A stretch of 64,000 bases of DNA from Mesaphorura yosii. Its lineage: Eukaryota > Arthropoda > Collembola > Poduromorpha > Tullbergiidae. Below, piece after piece: positions 50,301-63,018 of the stretch. A program made the translations under genes and the position numbers. The stretch lies in the NCBI GenBank assembly GCA_009869945.1, contig WIXG01000271.1, positions 1-64,000 on the forward strand, written 5' to 3'. The stretch's first letter is position 1, and each line of letters opens with the position of its first letter. The notes under the pieces were generated by a model that searched no databases, was not told where the DNA came from, and saw only the letters and a program-made list of their open reading frames with translations.

Positions 50301-52349
50301 TCAAAGTGAAATTTTCCACTGGGCAACATAACCAACTGGTGAGTAATGAACTAATTGAAGGGTACAACTGAACTTGAGCTTCGTGTCAGCTGCCATGAAA
50401 TTACATGTCCAAATTAGAGGCTTATGTTAATTAATGAATTGTCCCAGTGCCCCGACTCTGTACTACAATCAATCATTACCTGCTGCATGTGCCGTCTATG
50501 GTGGTGCCAGTAACAAGAGGCATCATTAAACTTGCATTTGTCAGCCTATAATTGTACTTGTGAATAAAATGGTGAACATGGAATCAGTTTCGACACAGAC
50601 AAATTCCACGCCTCTTGCTTTTGAGCTTGGTAACCTAGTTCCTAAGGGTTTCTGGCAATAATACAGTTGGCAAAAGTAAAATAAATTGGTGGATTATCAA
50701 CTCCATGTCTGAAATGACATTTTTCGGTTTGCTGCTACCACGACCGCTGAGGCACTTGACTTACTTTTGCTGTACAGGGCATTGTGCATATTCTAAGTTC
50801 TAAGCACGCTACAAGACAGAAATAGCTCACAATTTCAGAAGGTTCCTTTAGCAGACCCGGCCCACATTTTATAGAGACGGTGATATATCAAAAGGATGTA
50901 CTTCATCATTTTTGAAATATCAAGCAGTAGCATAAAAAGCTCTTGGAAATGCGTAATCCTCTTCCACACATGGGAGACATGGTGGCCATATCATTACCGT
51001 ACCAAAGGATTTAGGTGCTCGTACTCGTAGAAGGCTTGCTGCATTGTTACCCAATCTCCTGGATGATAAAGTGAAATTGAATAAATCTGCAGGCAGGCAG
51101 GCGCTGGCAGAAGCCAATCTGATATTGATACACACGATTCCATAAAATGAATACCAAATAGCCACACAGGAACAGATCGTCAAAAGTCAACAGGCTGAAC
51201 TCACGTAGACGAATGTTACTTGTGCGCTGTATTGTGTTGAATTGATGTTATTGACAAGTTGTCCTGCAAACGTGTAGCACTTGAAAGATTGCTTTCCTGT
51301 ACAGTTCGTAAAGTAGTTCAATCTTCCAATGAATTCGCCAAACGCCGAAACAAGAAGTAAGGCGTAAGGAGTTAATTTAGTAAATTGCAAAGGTTTTAGT
51401 GCTTTTCATTTATTTGGTAGTAGTCAACGAACAGCCCGCATAAAACACAGCGGGGTAGCGCACAAGTGTTGAGTAATCGCATAATTTGCACAGTTCACAG
51501 GCACAATGCAAAGTGCTTCCGCGCTTTTACTCATGCTGTCACTCGAATACGAGTTCTCTGTAGTCTGGTCATTAATAATTGAAAACAGTTCTGTATTGAT
51601 GCACTGACTGACTGCTGGCTTTGTTTTGGAACGCATTTGCTTTTACTCCGCTTACCAAGTGTGTACGTATTTGTTCAAATGAGTCATTCATGATTTCGTG
51701 AATGTACTGCTTTCTTTCCTACTTGGAATCGCTGAGATTTATTATTTAGAGCCTACTTAGTACTTTCCTCAACCATTCTAGGCTATGCTTCGCTCTGCTC
51801 GCAGGTGAACTCATTTGTCATTGTCACTTGAATAGTCAAGCACCAAGCAAAATCCAATGTCAATCTGATATTTCGCAATAAGAACGGGAACGAGAGTTTT
51901 ACTGCTGTAAAATTCTGCAAAAGCGAACAGAGGCTTGGACAACGTAGTTCTTCAGGCAGCGGGCTATCAATCTTCCCCGTCCAATTCTTCAGCTTACGCA
52001 GTTGTGCGTGTGAACTGTCGTATTTGTGAGTTACGTGTGTAAACCAAAGTACATGCATACAGTAATCAGCTGGATATTAAATTGTCACAATATTCATAAT
52101 ATTATTAGTCTATCAGCATTTACGAGCTACGATGGGTATGTTGTACGTTCGCGTGCCTTTCTGGTTTGTACGGGAATTGGTCGTGATTTGGTAGCGCACA
52201 TTTGATGAGTGTTTTGGTTTAATATGTCAGCTTCCAACCTCTTCACGAGGAACAGTCTTGACTTGGCGTGCATTTTATAGTGGCTTATCAGACTAGACTT
52301 TCTATTTTAAGGTAAAACCTTATTACAATTTTACGATTCGGGAATTTAT
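32315..52349. other. Long non-coding stretch without recognisable genes
   Basis: About 20 kb in which I can support no gene. Open frames are short, lack conserved motifs and do not chain through splice signals. Short tandem tracts seen: GAATGAATGAATGAG near 35558-35571, three ACGGC units at 35651-35665, CAG units at 44281-44296, CTGCCTGACTGCCTGCC near 47101, AAGCC units near 48957-48973, and GAGTCC units near 49057-49072. A minus-strand frame at 32348-32749 is hydrophobic but matches nothing I recognise. No CRISPR, rRNA or convincing tRNA is present. Confidence 0.4.
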
Positions 52350-52890
52350 AATGTGCTTACCGAGAAGGAAGGAGGCAAACGAGAGACAACTCCGGCGTAA
52401 ACCTAAATTTTTAAATCAGTTTCCAGTTGCGGCCTCCGCCATCCTCGCTCTTCGGTCGCTGATGGACCCACACGCGTGCAGGACGAAATGAGGCACGACC
52501 TCTTGGTGAATATCTTCTTTAATGTAGATTTATTTGCTGCCGGGTGTAAAAGTATCCCACTTGCATAGTAATACTATTTGATTTCATCATACCCGGTAAT
52601 GTTATTGGATACGGACTCCTTCGGCTATGGACGGCCGGATTTACTACCGCCATATAGTCATCCATTGCCTGGCCTGGCGTAGTAAGTCTCTTCTTACCCC
52701 GTTCGCTTTCACTCACAGTACCAGTCTCTTCACATACTCACAATGGCCGTGTGCTTAGCCCGGTTATATAGTGACACAACGTGACAGGAATGCCAAGCGA
52801 AATTGTGTGTGGAATTTCCCTCATTCTTCCTGAACTCAACTTTTTTACGAATAGTAATGCAAGGGTATTACATTACAAGACATAAAATAT
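52350..52890 (-). mobile_element. Possible solo LTR or TATA promoter with short transcript
   Basis: On the minus strand a good TATA box (CTATATAACC, around 52770-52765) is followed about 235 nt later by AATAAA (52534-52529) and then by a G/C-richer segment. A minus-strand sequence starting TGTAATG near 52880 and one ending CACA near 52356 would give a TG…CA unit of about 530 bp, the size of a solo LTR. No target duplication is evident. Alternatively, the 65-codon frame at 52519-52716, starting about 50 nt after the TATA box, is a short gene or first exon. Confidence 0.22.
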
Positions 52891-55800
52891 AAAGAATGAG
52901 AATAATGAAGATATGAAGACGGGCATAAGGCTGGCACGAGAAAAAGATTCACCAGGACGCGAACGTCTTGCCTTACTTTGCGTAACCCAAGACAAGGTTA
53001 TAACTTTCCCCAGCCCGAGACACAATCACTTTCATTCAAATTTTCATGCAGTTCGTTGTCGCCTTAAGTTTTTCTCATTTTTTGTCGTCGTTCGTGCCTG
53101 CATAGTATTTTGTTACCATACAACGCACAGCACAGGCACAGAGTACTTATATTACAAAAGAATTATGGAGAAACGAAGCCACTTGAGTTTTATGTGCGCT
53201 GGCATTAATATCGGTGATGTTATTGTGAAATAAAAATTTCAAGTGCCATTTTTATGAACTATCAACCGAAAATGGAGCAGCATGACAAAGTAAGAACGAA
53301 ATATACGAGTGATGCTCGTGCATCACTATGAAATACGCAATACGCAGCCCATATGCTCGCATTGCGACGCTCTTTTCTCCTCATTCACATTAACGAATTT
53401 CTTTGCTGCGACAAAATCTAACTACCCAAAGCGAGTGAGATGCACATTTCACAATTTGGCACCGCGCTACCGCTCTCAGAAGTGCATTCTCGTGTATGAC
53501 TACACCCAGAAGACGAGGAAGAAAATGCAAACTGCAACATTCAAACATGAACGTAAGAGAGAAGAGCAGTACAAACGAGATGCAGCGACATTTGCATTTC
53601 GGTTACGAAAGAGTTGAGACATGACAGCCACAAATTCGTGCTCATTTTTCATTATGTTATTGTTCATCGCACTCGTGTGGATTGTGGAGGAATGGCGATG
53701 AGAAAAGTGAAATGATAAAAGTCGTCTTGAGCATCCGAAAGTAAGGAAATTCGCTTTTACCTTGGCATTTTTGCCATCTTTGCGGTATACACACGTGTGC
53801 AGTTGGGTTTTATGGTCATCCCATTTTGAATTTGATTCTTTTCCATGTGGAATCTTCTGCGTAGTAAAAGCAGTAGACTGTGCCGTCAGAGTCTTCAGTC
53901 ATCGAGCTTACAGCACCGACCTCGAGCAGTAATAGCTCAGTGCAGAACAGAACAGCAGCACATGCAAATACTCGCGTTCCAAGTAAATTGTATTAGGCCC
54001 GACTGCTAGGATCTTCTCAGTTACTCCAACAAACGAAGAGCATTTGCTTCTTCACGGACTGCTTTACCTTATCTCTGTCAAAAAACCAGAGGACTTCAGA
54101 CCGGCCAAGCTCAGATTCCACATTAGCATAAGAAAGCGACAGGAAATGGTTGAGCTGAATGTTCTCCACGTTTACGCAATTTGATTCGCGTCCATGTCCA
54201 TGGCATGTTGGGCCGGCAATTTACGTCCAGAGAACAAACATGACCCAAATGCCTGCCCATGTCAGTGATTCCCACCCGACACTGCACTGTCTTCAATTCA
54301 AACCGTGATGTGGTGACATGGGCACGCACGCAGCACCACAGCCCGTGAAGATGTTCATAACATTAACTAGGAAGCCATGATGGGCATGGTGATGATGACG
54401 AGGTACCATTAATAACATGTGGCATCATTCACACGACAAATGCTCTGACTGAGTGACACACGTTGGAAAACAAACTAAAAGTTTTATTCACTTGTGTGAT
54501 GGGTTACTTTGGTTGTGAAAAGCATACGTGAGGACAGGACAGCGCTCAGCTCTGCCTGTGCTGGGTAGCTGGTTTAAACGGCTTCAGAAAACAAGACGTG
54601 TTTGTTGACTGTTGACTTGGTCCCAAGAAGAGTCTGCTGCGAAATGCAAAAGTTGAGACGCGGTCTCGACTCACAATTTTCCAACTTCAAAAGATACGTA
54701 ACCCAATGGTGAAGAAAATCACCGCACGAGCATCGGTAAGTTCTTCCCAAATTAATGATGAAATCGGTTATGGGAAGAATCTGGATTCATACTTCGTTCA
54801 TATAAAATTAAGACCAAAGAATTTTAGGATTTAATTGAGAAGATGAGCATCTTAACCGTCTTGCGGTTTTGAAGCTTTTGCATGGACAGGACAAGATAAG
54901 ATTGAAATATTATTCAGTAAGTCTTATTATGAGAAACGAAATTTTGCGCCACAAACCGCAAAAGTTTAGGGTAGAATCCAGTTTAAAAACGAATACTTGG
55001 CAATATGTTTATTTTTGTGGTCTGAATTTGGCTTATTAAGTTTCCAGCATCGGTTTACTCAAAATGAGGTTCAGTTCAGCTCTGTCGATCTTTCGTGTTC
55101 TGTGATTGTATGGCTGTGTCTTCAGTTTTCTTCCCGATTAATATTGATTCCCAATTTCCATTATCTGATACGCACAGACCGAACGCGGAGCCTCTCATCA
55201 TCACGTCTTGGCGATATTGAAAAGTTACTGAAGCCTGCTTGACTGCGACACATGGACTCACGCACGCCAGCGCGTGTGACGGGAAATTGGGAAAGACTTT
55301 TAATACTATGCAAGTGGAACAACGCACAAGACGAAAGTTTCTGCAAGTTCTTGTCTTTGCGAGATTATCTCATCACTTTCTACCAAGACCAAAGGAAGAA
55401 TGTTTCACAAACTGGGACGGCAAAGGAGAACTTTGCTCAACGAGTTTCGTGCTTATGAATAGTCATTGCGAATCTTTCCCTTGCTTTTTCGTGCACAATA
55501 CAAATAATAAAGGGAAAAGTTGAGCTTCGGCTTGGTTGGCTGGATCTGGTTTTCCACTTCTTTCTTCATTTACATGACCATATTGCTTAAATTTCATTTT
55601 GAGCAGCAGCACAAGCACGGAGTCAAAGTAAAGTAAAGTGGGAAGAGAAAAAGAGTCTGGAACATGGAACAGAATGGAATGCAATTTTGGAACTGGAACA
55701 GTTTAACGAAGTTTCGTCTTTCATGACTGCGACGACTGGTCGGGCGATAGATGCAAGAGAGGGACACACGTTGGAATGCATAAATACTTTCCCCGTTGGA

Positions 55801-58800
55801 CTCGGTGACCAAACCAAGATTCCCATCAACCAACTAAACCAAATCAAGTCTTTGTGGACGTTCACAGCCTTTGCTTTTGGCTTGCTCATTCAGCCTGACG
55901 CAGACCAGAGAAGCTTAAATGGCATTTATTCATCTTCGAGTTTTCCAACGCAGGAGAATAAAACATCTGTCTTCCATCAACTCCCAAAAACACACTAACG
56001 CACGTCACCATTCAGACAGCCTTGGCGCCTGTTCGGCCGGCTTTCACTGTGTCCTGAGTTTAATGTACGCCGCAGTCACGTCGCACTTTGCGTATCTTTT
56101 CGTATTATAATTCCATTATTTTCTTTCCACGCTGCACTGAACCGAATGAGTAATATTGCCTGCACTTTTTCTGCTTAGTTAATCTGTTTAAAATTCTTCC
56201 CAACTCGAGAAATTTCATTGTGGGGGAGAAGAAGCGAAGACCGGAACGTAATGCTCTTGGGGTTCACTTAATAATAGATCCGATTCGATGATTGGATTTT
56301 GATTCACATTCATTCGAAGCGGGGCGAGGGGAACGAGAACATGATTTCGATTAAATTGCATTGCATTGTGGTGGTGACTCAATATTGTGCATTCTTGTGT
56401 AAGTAAAAGATTCCGGACTTTGTGGTGGCGCAAGCCAAAGTCAAATGAGTTTGGCAGCGAATTCCGTGCACGCTCGGCTTCCACTTTCCCATTTAAGATT
56501 CAAAAAGTCATTTCAGCGTACAGGCTTTAATTAATGAAGCAGGAACCACTCACGTGCAGAACACGGACTGAGTCGAGGCCCAGCGAAGCCATTAACGACA
56601 TATGTAAATTGGGGTCCGCAATATAAAATGTTTAACATCGCTTTGTGTGGGAATATCATAAGAAGTTAATGCGTGTAGTACTACACAACTTGTACTCACG
56701 TACGACTCATTTGCCTTCTTAATTACTTCGCTGCACAATTGCAAGTGTATCGCAGAGATTAAACAGCTCATATTTACTTAATTACGCCTCCATTATGCGA
56801 ATAGCGAATTAGGAAGACAGACCAGGCAGACTAGAAAAGCTTAGCAACTCTTGAGGGAAGGAGGGCCAAGGAAATCTATTGAGAATTCCTCAGCGAACAT
56901 GGTGCTAATTAATAACTGTATTAATTAACGTCTGAACTGAATTCTTTCAGGCAGACGCTAGGTAATTTCCTATTTTGATAGTTGTTTCAGAATCAACCCT
57001 GAAACTGTAAAAGTTTAGTCGATTAACTAGCCAACTTATCAGTAACTCTTAAAAGGTAACTTTATAAAAACTGACAACTGAAGGTCGATTTCGAGCTGCA
57101 CAGAAGTTTTCAGTGACAACACTTCTTGCTTACAGAAATGTTCAAGTTTTTAATTACTCCTCGATGCACGGAGCGACTAATTAATGAGATTATTAACACA
57201 GACTCGTAGTGAACCTACATGAGCCTAGGCAGCCCAGCCAAGCACAGCAGAACTGGCAAATTAGCTTGTAAAACAAAGGGCATAAATCTACGAAGGAAAC
57301 GTGCAGTAAAAATCTTGCAGAGGAAATCCCCTGAGATGCTGAGCTCTGAAACAGAATTCGTTATTAGCTTAAAAGGGGCAAATTAAAGAGTTCCGATTAA
57401 ACGAAAGTCTGTGAACATGTAAACAAAAATGCTCTCAAGTCCTCAGTTTTTACAGCAGCGCTACGTAAACACTAGCAATCAACGACCAAGAAGCTGGATG
57501 CTGTAGCACGTGAAATTTCCGTGGACATAAACACGAGTTTAGTTTTAAAGTTCAAAGTTCAACTTAAATCAAACCAAGTGAAGTAAATTATTTGGCATTG
57601 ACATTTGAATCTGTACCGCTGCTAATGTTCCACAAATTCCCTCCAGCCCGGCACGAAAGTTGGGGATTTCGGCTCAGCTGATGGAGATCCAAGTCATGGT
57701 TTCGGGCACAGCGATAAAGTTAATTTGAATATTGGGACCTAAACCTCTGAATGAAACTTTTACTCCACTTTTCATGTAATCCCTTCCACGTCCGCGCATC
57801 CGAAGCAGCAGATGATTGTGCTTGCTCAAGGTTCTGTCTTAAATCTAATTTACTACGTTATGCCACATTAGGATCATCATGTTTTGCGTCTAGTCTAGTC
57901 TGGTCCTCATCCTTAAAGTCTTTCCAATACATGGATTTGTATAATTTAATGGAGGAGCGGAGACCCAGTTCCAGTTTTCTCCAATGCCAATATCAATAAA
58001 TTACGGGCATCAAGTTAACAACGGGCGACGGCAAAGTGACTTTTAGTATCCATACAAGTCGTGCGTGCATTAGGCTTAGGTTTTCCTCCGCGCGTCAAGG
58101 ACGAGAACATGGTTTACTCCTACACTTTATATAAGTCTAGTTGAATCTAGCGTCTAGGATGTTTCCCCGTGCCATAATCTGAAAATCTTCTCACAACTTT
58201 GCATACTGTAATTCTCGCTAATCTTTTATTTAACGCCTTTTTAAATCCTCTCTCCTCGATTACGTAAAACCGACTTTCTGCCTACGTCTCCTTAGCCTAA
58301 TGACTTCATGGTACAACAGGTATGAAACTGACCTATTTTTCTATTTGAGCAAGATGCTAATGCTAATGCCTTTAAACTTTTAATGCTTTCTTCTCCCTTA
58401 ATTGCTTTGCTGTCTGATCGTCTTGTGTGATAAAGATCTCAACGAGGGCTGCGTTCGCAATAGGCTACAGCAGAACATAGAAAGGTCGGACATCACGTGA
58501 TTCAGTACCGCGTTTAATTTCCCAATTCCGATTGCAAATCGCATGCATTGGAATTTGACGCATAAGCCGATGCGAACTACTTTTGTAAATACAAGCTCGA
58601 GAATTGATATCTTTTCCAGTTGGCATTACGAGACCATTAATTCATGTCTTGTCACAAGCAATTAAACCTTTGAATGCCAAGCAATCGAAGAGGTAATTGC
58701 TCGGCAAATTACATATATCATTTCATCTAACTGCCTGTGATGTACTGTGCCGGTGCCCATGCCTCGCCGAATCGCTTTGCAAAGACGTCCTTCACATCAA

Positions 58801-61800
58801 TTCCGATGCTCCAATACGGAGAAAGTTTTTGCCAATTTTTCTTTGAACAAAGAGCCAAGAAAGAACAAAAGTTTGCCAGTGATGCTTAATTTGTGTGTCA
58901 AGTCGACGAAAATCAAGGCAATTACTCGTAACGAAGCGAATCACGAAGCCAAGGTCTTTGCTGTTCGTGTTTTTGTTTATCATTTTGTGTGCTTTTAATT
59001 TGTTGTCCAACTTTTACTTTCGGAATGAAAAAGTTCTGCCAGTCGGAGCAGGAAGAAGACACCGAAAGCCGAAAGTCTTAAGTGTAAGTCTTCTGCTCCT
59101 ATCGCCTTCAAGAAGTCGCTGGAAACTTTGCTTTGCTGTCTGCGCGTTGCTCTGATTGAGCAGATGATGATTGGCGTCGGAGCTAAAGCTAAAATGAGAA
59201 CGAGCAGCAGAGAGATGAGGAAGGAGAGAAAAATCAAGTAAATAAGTCAGTCAAATGATACGGCTTAAAAAGACGGATGGATCGCAGGGAGAGTTAAGTC
59301 ATATGTGAGCTCGACCAAAGCGAGGTGGAAATTGTATGTTGTTCGCATCCACGCTGTTGTATAAGTGGGGTGAGTAAAAGTAAGAAGAAAGTTGGGCAGC
59401 GGACGGGACGGAGAGGGAGATGATGCTACAATGAGTAGAGTCAGCCAGAAGAACCTACTTTCTGAGAGTCCAATATTGAACCATTGCATTGTACAAACTT
59501 TCTCTGCAACCATCCACATCCAACCAGCACAAAATTCCAGTGAGAGGAAAAAGGAACCCGTTGCTGAAGACTGGTTCCTTTCTTATTCGGGTTCCACACA
59601 CGCCGTTCTCATAGTACGCTGAGCTTGAGAGTTGAGACTCGTGAATTTAAGAACGAACGTACGAACGCGTGGGGAAAGAGGAAACCGAGAAAGCAACGAG
59701 CGAATCTCTTCGTGCGTGTGCCGTACCGTCTCACGCAAGCTGGTTGGTGAATGCAAGAACCAGAAGCAGAGTTTATTTAGTCGGCGAATGTATTGACGCG
59801 GAGAAAGTAGTCTCACTTTCGTCTCGTGCCGTTTTTGAAGTTCATTACCCATAACACCATTTCATTAATATATTACCTTTGGCTTCATCCGTTTTTTAGA
59901 ATTTTGAGGATCTGCGGTTTCAGATAGTAAGAAGTTTGTTGGCTGCAGCCATCCTGCCATCAAAAATCACGTAATCGTATTCAGTTGTATAGCGCAAGTG
60001 TGACTTACATTGTGAAAGAATTCCAGTGTGGATTAACACGAGTTAATCTTGTCGCTGGCGTCAGTGCTAGGGTTTCTTCGAGCGACAGATCATCTCTCCT
60101 GAACATTTCCCCACGTTCAATAAACCTACTAATTGGATAAGCAAAGCGAATGTAAATATTTGGCCTCGCTTTCGTGTGGAAGTCGGGTTGTTTGTTAACA
60201 AAGAACATTGAACTTTACACGTGCGCGGCCGCAGGAGTCATTTTGAAGGTTGAGAAATCAAGTGACCGAGTTGTGCTGCTGAAACGTGCGTCGTTATCTC
60301 CCTCCCAAATCGTTGTTGCCGATACGAAGGTAATAGGTAATTGAGCCAAGTTTGTTGTTGTTTACTGCCCGCTAATATTAACTAGCCTCTTTGGTTCCTT
60401 TGAAGTACACGCACTATTCCATCGTGCTAGGAAGTTGACAACCTTCATAATAGAACCATTTTGTGCACTTTATATGCGGGACAGCCTTAATACGGTCGGT
60501 CCTTATACTTTTTCCATCATATCATTTTCATCGCCCATACTCAATGTACCATGCGAAATAACGTAATTCAGGCCAGCAGAAGTAAATATTGCGAGAACAT
60601 AAAAAGCAGGCAGGAAGAGAAGGCAGGCGAGACGAAGGAACCCCAGCATCAGCAGTGCATTGCGTTCTATTATTATTTATTCGCCTGGAATGTAATATTA
60701 ATAATCGCTTTATGCTTCGCTATGTGCTCGTGCAATGTATTTACATAATGTAAAATATTTTATGCAAACACTTTCTTTCACACTTTCTCACGTGCCCTCC
60801 TTAACTGAACGCACGTAGTATAAAGTTGAGCTGGTACTCAGCGCTGCGCTCTATTCTATCCCGCGACCTCCGTTCAGGCGACAAATAAACTGGGTTAGGA
60901 TAATCGGTTTATTGTCAACAAGATGATACTTACGTCGCACGCTGTCTTGGTCTTCTTCCTTTCCGTGAATAGACGGCTAAACTGACACACGCACACCCGC
61001 GCATGGTGTAATTTTCCACCACGCTGACGCAGAAGGCGTTTAACAAGGTAATAACGGAAAATGTTTGGAAAATTTGAGGTAATCGCCTCATCGCCCATCA
61101 TTCATTCACTCTCCCACTACTGGGGCGACTCAATGACTAATGTTCGGGTGTCATCAGCTTTGGCCTTGACGCGGATCTCCTGCCTGTCATTTCACGCCGA
61201 CGCGACGCCTCCTTGCAATGGGCTGATAATTAGACACTTTGTGGCAATTTCTTAGTCGCTGTCACTGTCAAAATTAGGAATTCAATTTCTCAGAGAAAAT
61301 TACATATATCCAAATTCGTTCAAATAAGCCATAATTTCAGCCAAAAACAAGCTGCGTATGTAACCTGTTTAGCGTTAACTAGAAAAATGCTTTCTTAACT
61401 CATTCCGTCTCTTTCGCCGTCGGGCTTTGCATGGAGTAAATAAGTGGAAGAGGGATATTAAGTTATACGAGAGTTAGCGCCACAACACAGGAACACAGCT
61501 TTCGGGCACACGCAAATTAATAATTTATTGTACGAGGAAAAGATTTCTTTGCTAGTAACATTTATAATACAAGCAGAAGCTATAAATTTAAATGAAATGT
61601 AATATTGTCTTGTTTCCAGTGCAGAAAGCGTACGCGTAAGCTGGAAAGATGAACAGCGTGAGATAAAAGATGGTGGCAGAATAACGCATCGCAACTGAAA
61701 TTCACGTGCAGCAAATAACCAGCGAAGAAGGTTCAGCATTCTCCTTCATCAAACCCTTTTAGCTCCCGAACAAGAAACTTCTCTCTGCACTAGCATCGCC

Positions 61801-62889
61801 TCCAACATCAACACCACGAAGAACTTGACTTTGAGACTTTTTCGGCGTTGGCAAAAAAGTGTGAAAAAAGTTTCGTCGCCGTCTTGGTCTTGTGTACGTG
61901 TTTCTAAGATTTATTAAACACTTCTTCAAATAACTTAAAACAGGCAAGAGACCGAAGAAAGTGCAAGTGCGAAGTGACTGTGCTCCTGCTCCTCGCTGCC
62001 GAAGTTTGCAAGTGTAGTAAGACAAGACAAAGATTAAGAAACTTATGAATCAAGTTTTCCAAGTACGTAAATAGCGACTGCGACTGCAATAACGTAAAAT
62101 ACCATCCAGGCAAGTTTCAAGAACGAACGCTTTCGAGCTTGCCGTGGTTCCTGAGTACATCGTCGAGATTTTCTCTGCTTCCGCGCACCAACCAGCCAGA
62201 AAGGCAGAAGAGCGAGTTGACAAGAAGCCATACTTCATAAACTATCATCATTTCGCCATTACATTGGCAAACTATCCTACACCGAGAAAACTCGACGAAG
62301 ATTCCAGCGTAACTGCGCACCGTGACTTTTAAATACCTGACTTTATGACTGCTGCAGCAAAATTGGAATGCTCGCTCACGAAGTTCTCCATTACACACGA
62401 ATAAATAGGTCGTACAACCTTCAAACCCACAACCAACTGAAGCAGTAACAAAATTCGCATGAATCTCTGTTCCCGAAACGGTATTCTGGAAGTGACCCGC
62501 AGAAAAGTGATTTATGATGTTCGATCCACAGACAGATACAGTTTCAAAGCAGACAGTCAAAGCCATGTTTACTTTCCGCTATGCTATGACGGACTACTAT
62601 CCTGCTTAGTATTCTGCTCGTGAATTTTGATCTCTCCATCAGTTTGCTCCATTATTTATTGGAAATCCACTGCAGCCACTACTATATTTGCCTCGAAAAG
62701 TCAGCCAGGCCGGTCTTGGCTTACACTGACTGCATTTTGATTGTGTACCTTTGCAAACGGAACAGCAGACCAACGTGGTCGGTTTCCTCCACACAGAAAC
62801 CAACATAGTGGTCGATTAAACCGTTACGGTAACGATCCACTCCACTGAAGAAGCATCGCAAGGCACTTCGGAGCACAATTATCCGTCAC
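52891..62889. other. Long non-coding stretch without recognisable genes
   Basis: About 10 kb with base composition like the preceding desert. No conserved protein segment, structural RNA or paired repeats are recognised. Frames such as 53309-53617 (+) and 62117-62566 (-) are open but lack recognisable domains. The latter is Cys-containing, but its upstream frame is closed and no consistent exon chain was found. Confidence 0.35.
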
Positions 62890-63018
62890 CTTTATTTTAT
62901 TAAGCTGCATTTTATCCGGCCATTCTTCGCCACCCGGGCCACTTAGGCAGAGCACAACCAAGAAGTAGAAAGCCGACACCACAACGAGCCACCGGCCCAC
63001 AGATTTGAAAGTGTCCAT
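62890..63018 (-). CDS. Weak candidate first coding exon with signal peptide
   Basis: An ATG in fair context (GGAATGG) at 63018 opens MDTFKSVGRWLVVVSAFYFL, followed by VVLCLSG. This is a basic N-terminus plus a hydrophobic core plus small residues, the layout of a signal peptide. A possible donor, AAAG followed by GTGACG, lies at 62890/62889 and would close a 43-codon exon in phase 0. I could not find a matching downstream exon with recognisable homology, so this may be a chance frame. Confidence 0.17.

Noticed and set aside
62117..62566. 149-codon minus-strand frame with many Cys, considered as a secreted three-finger-like domain
   Set aside because: Cys spacing does not fit the Ly6/uPAR pattern, and an in-frame stop lies just upstream with no acceptor that joins it to the 62890-63018 leader.
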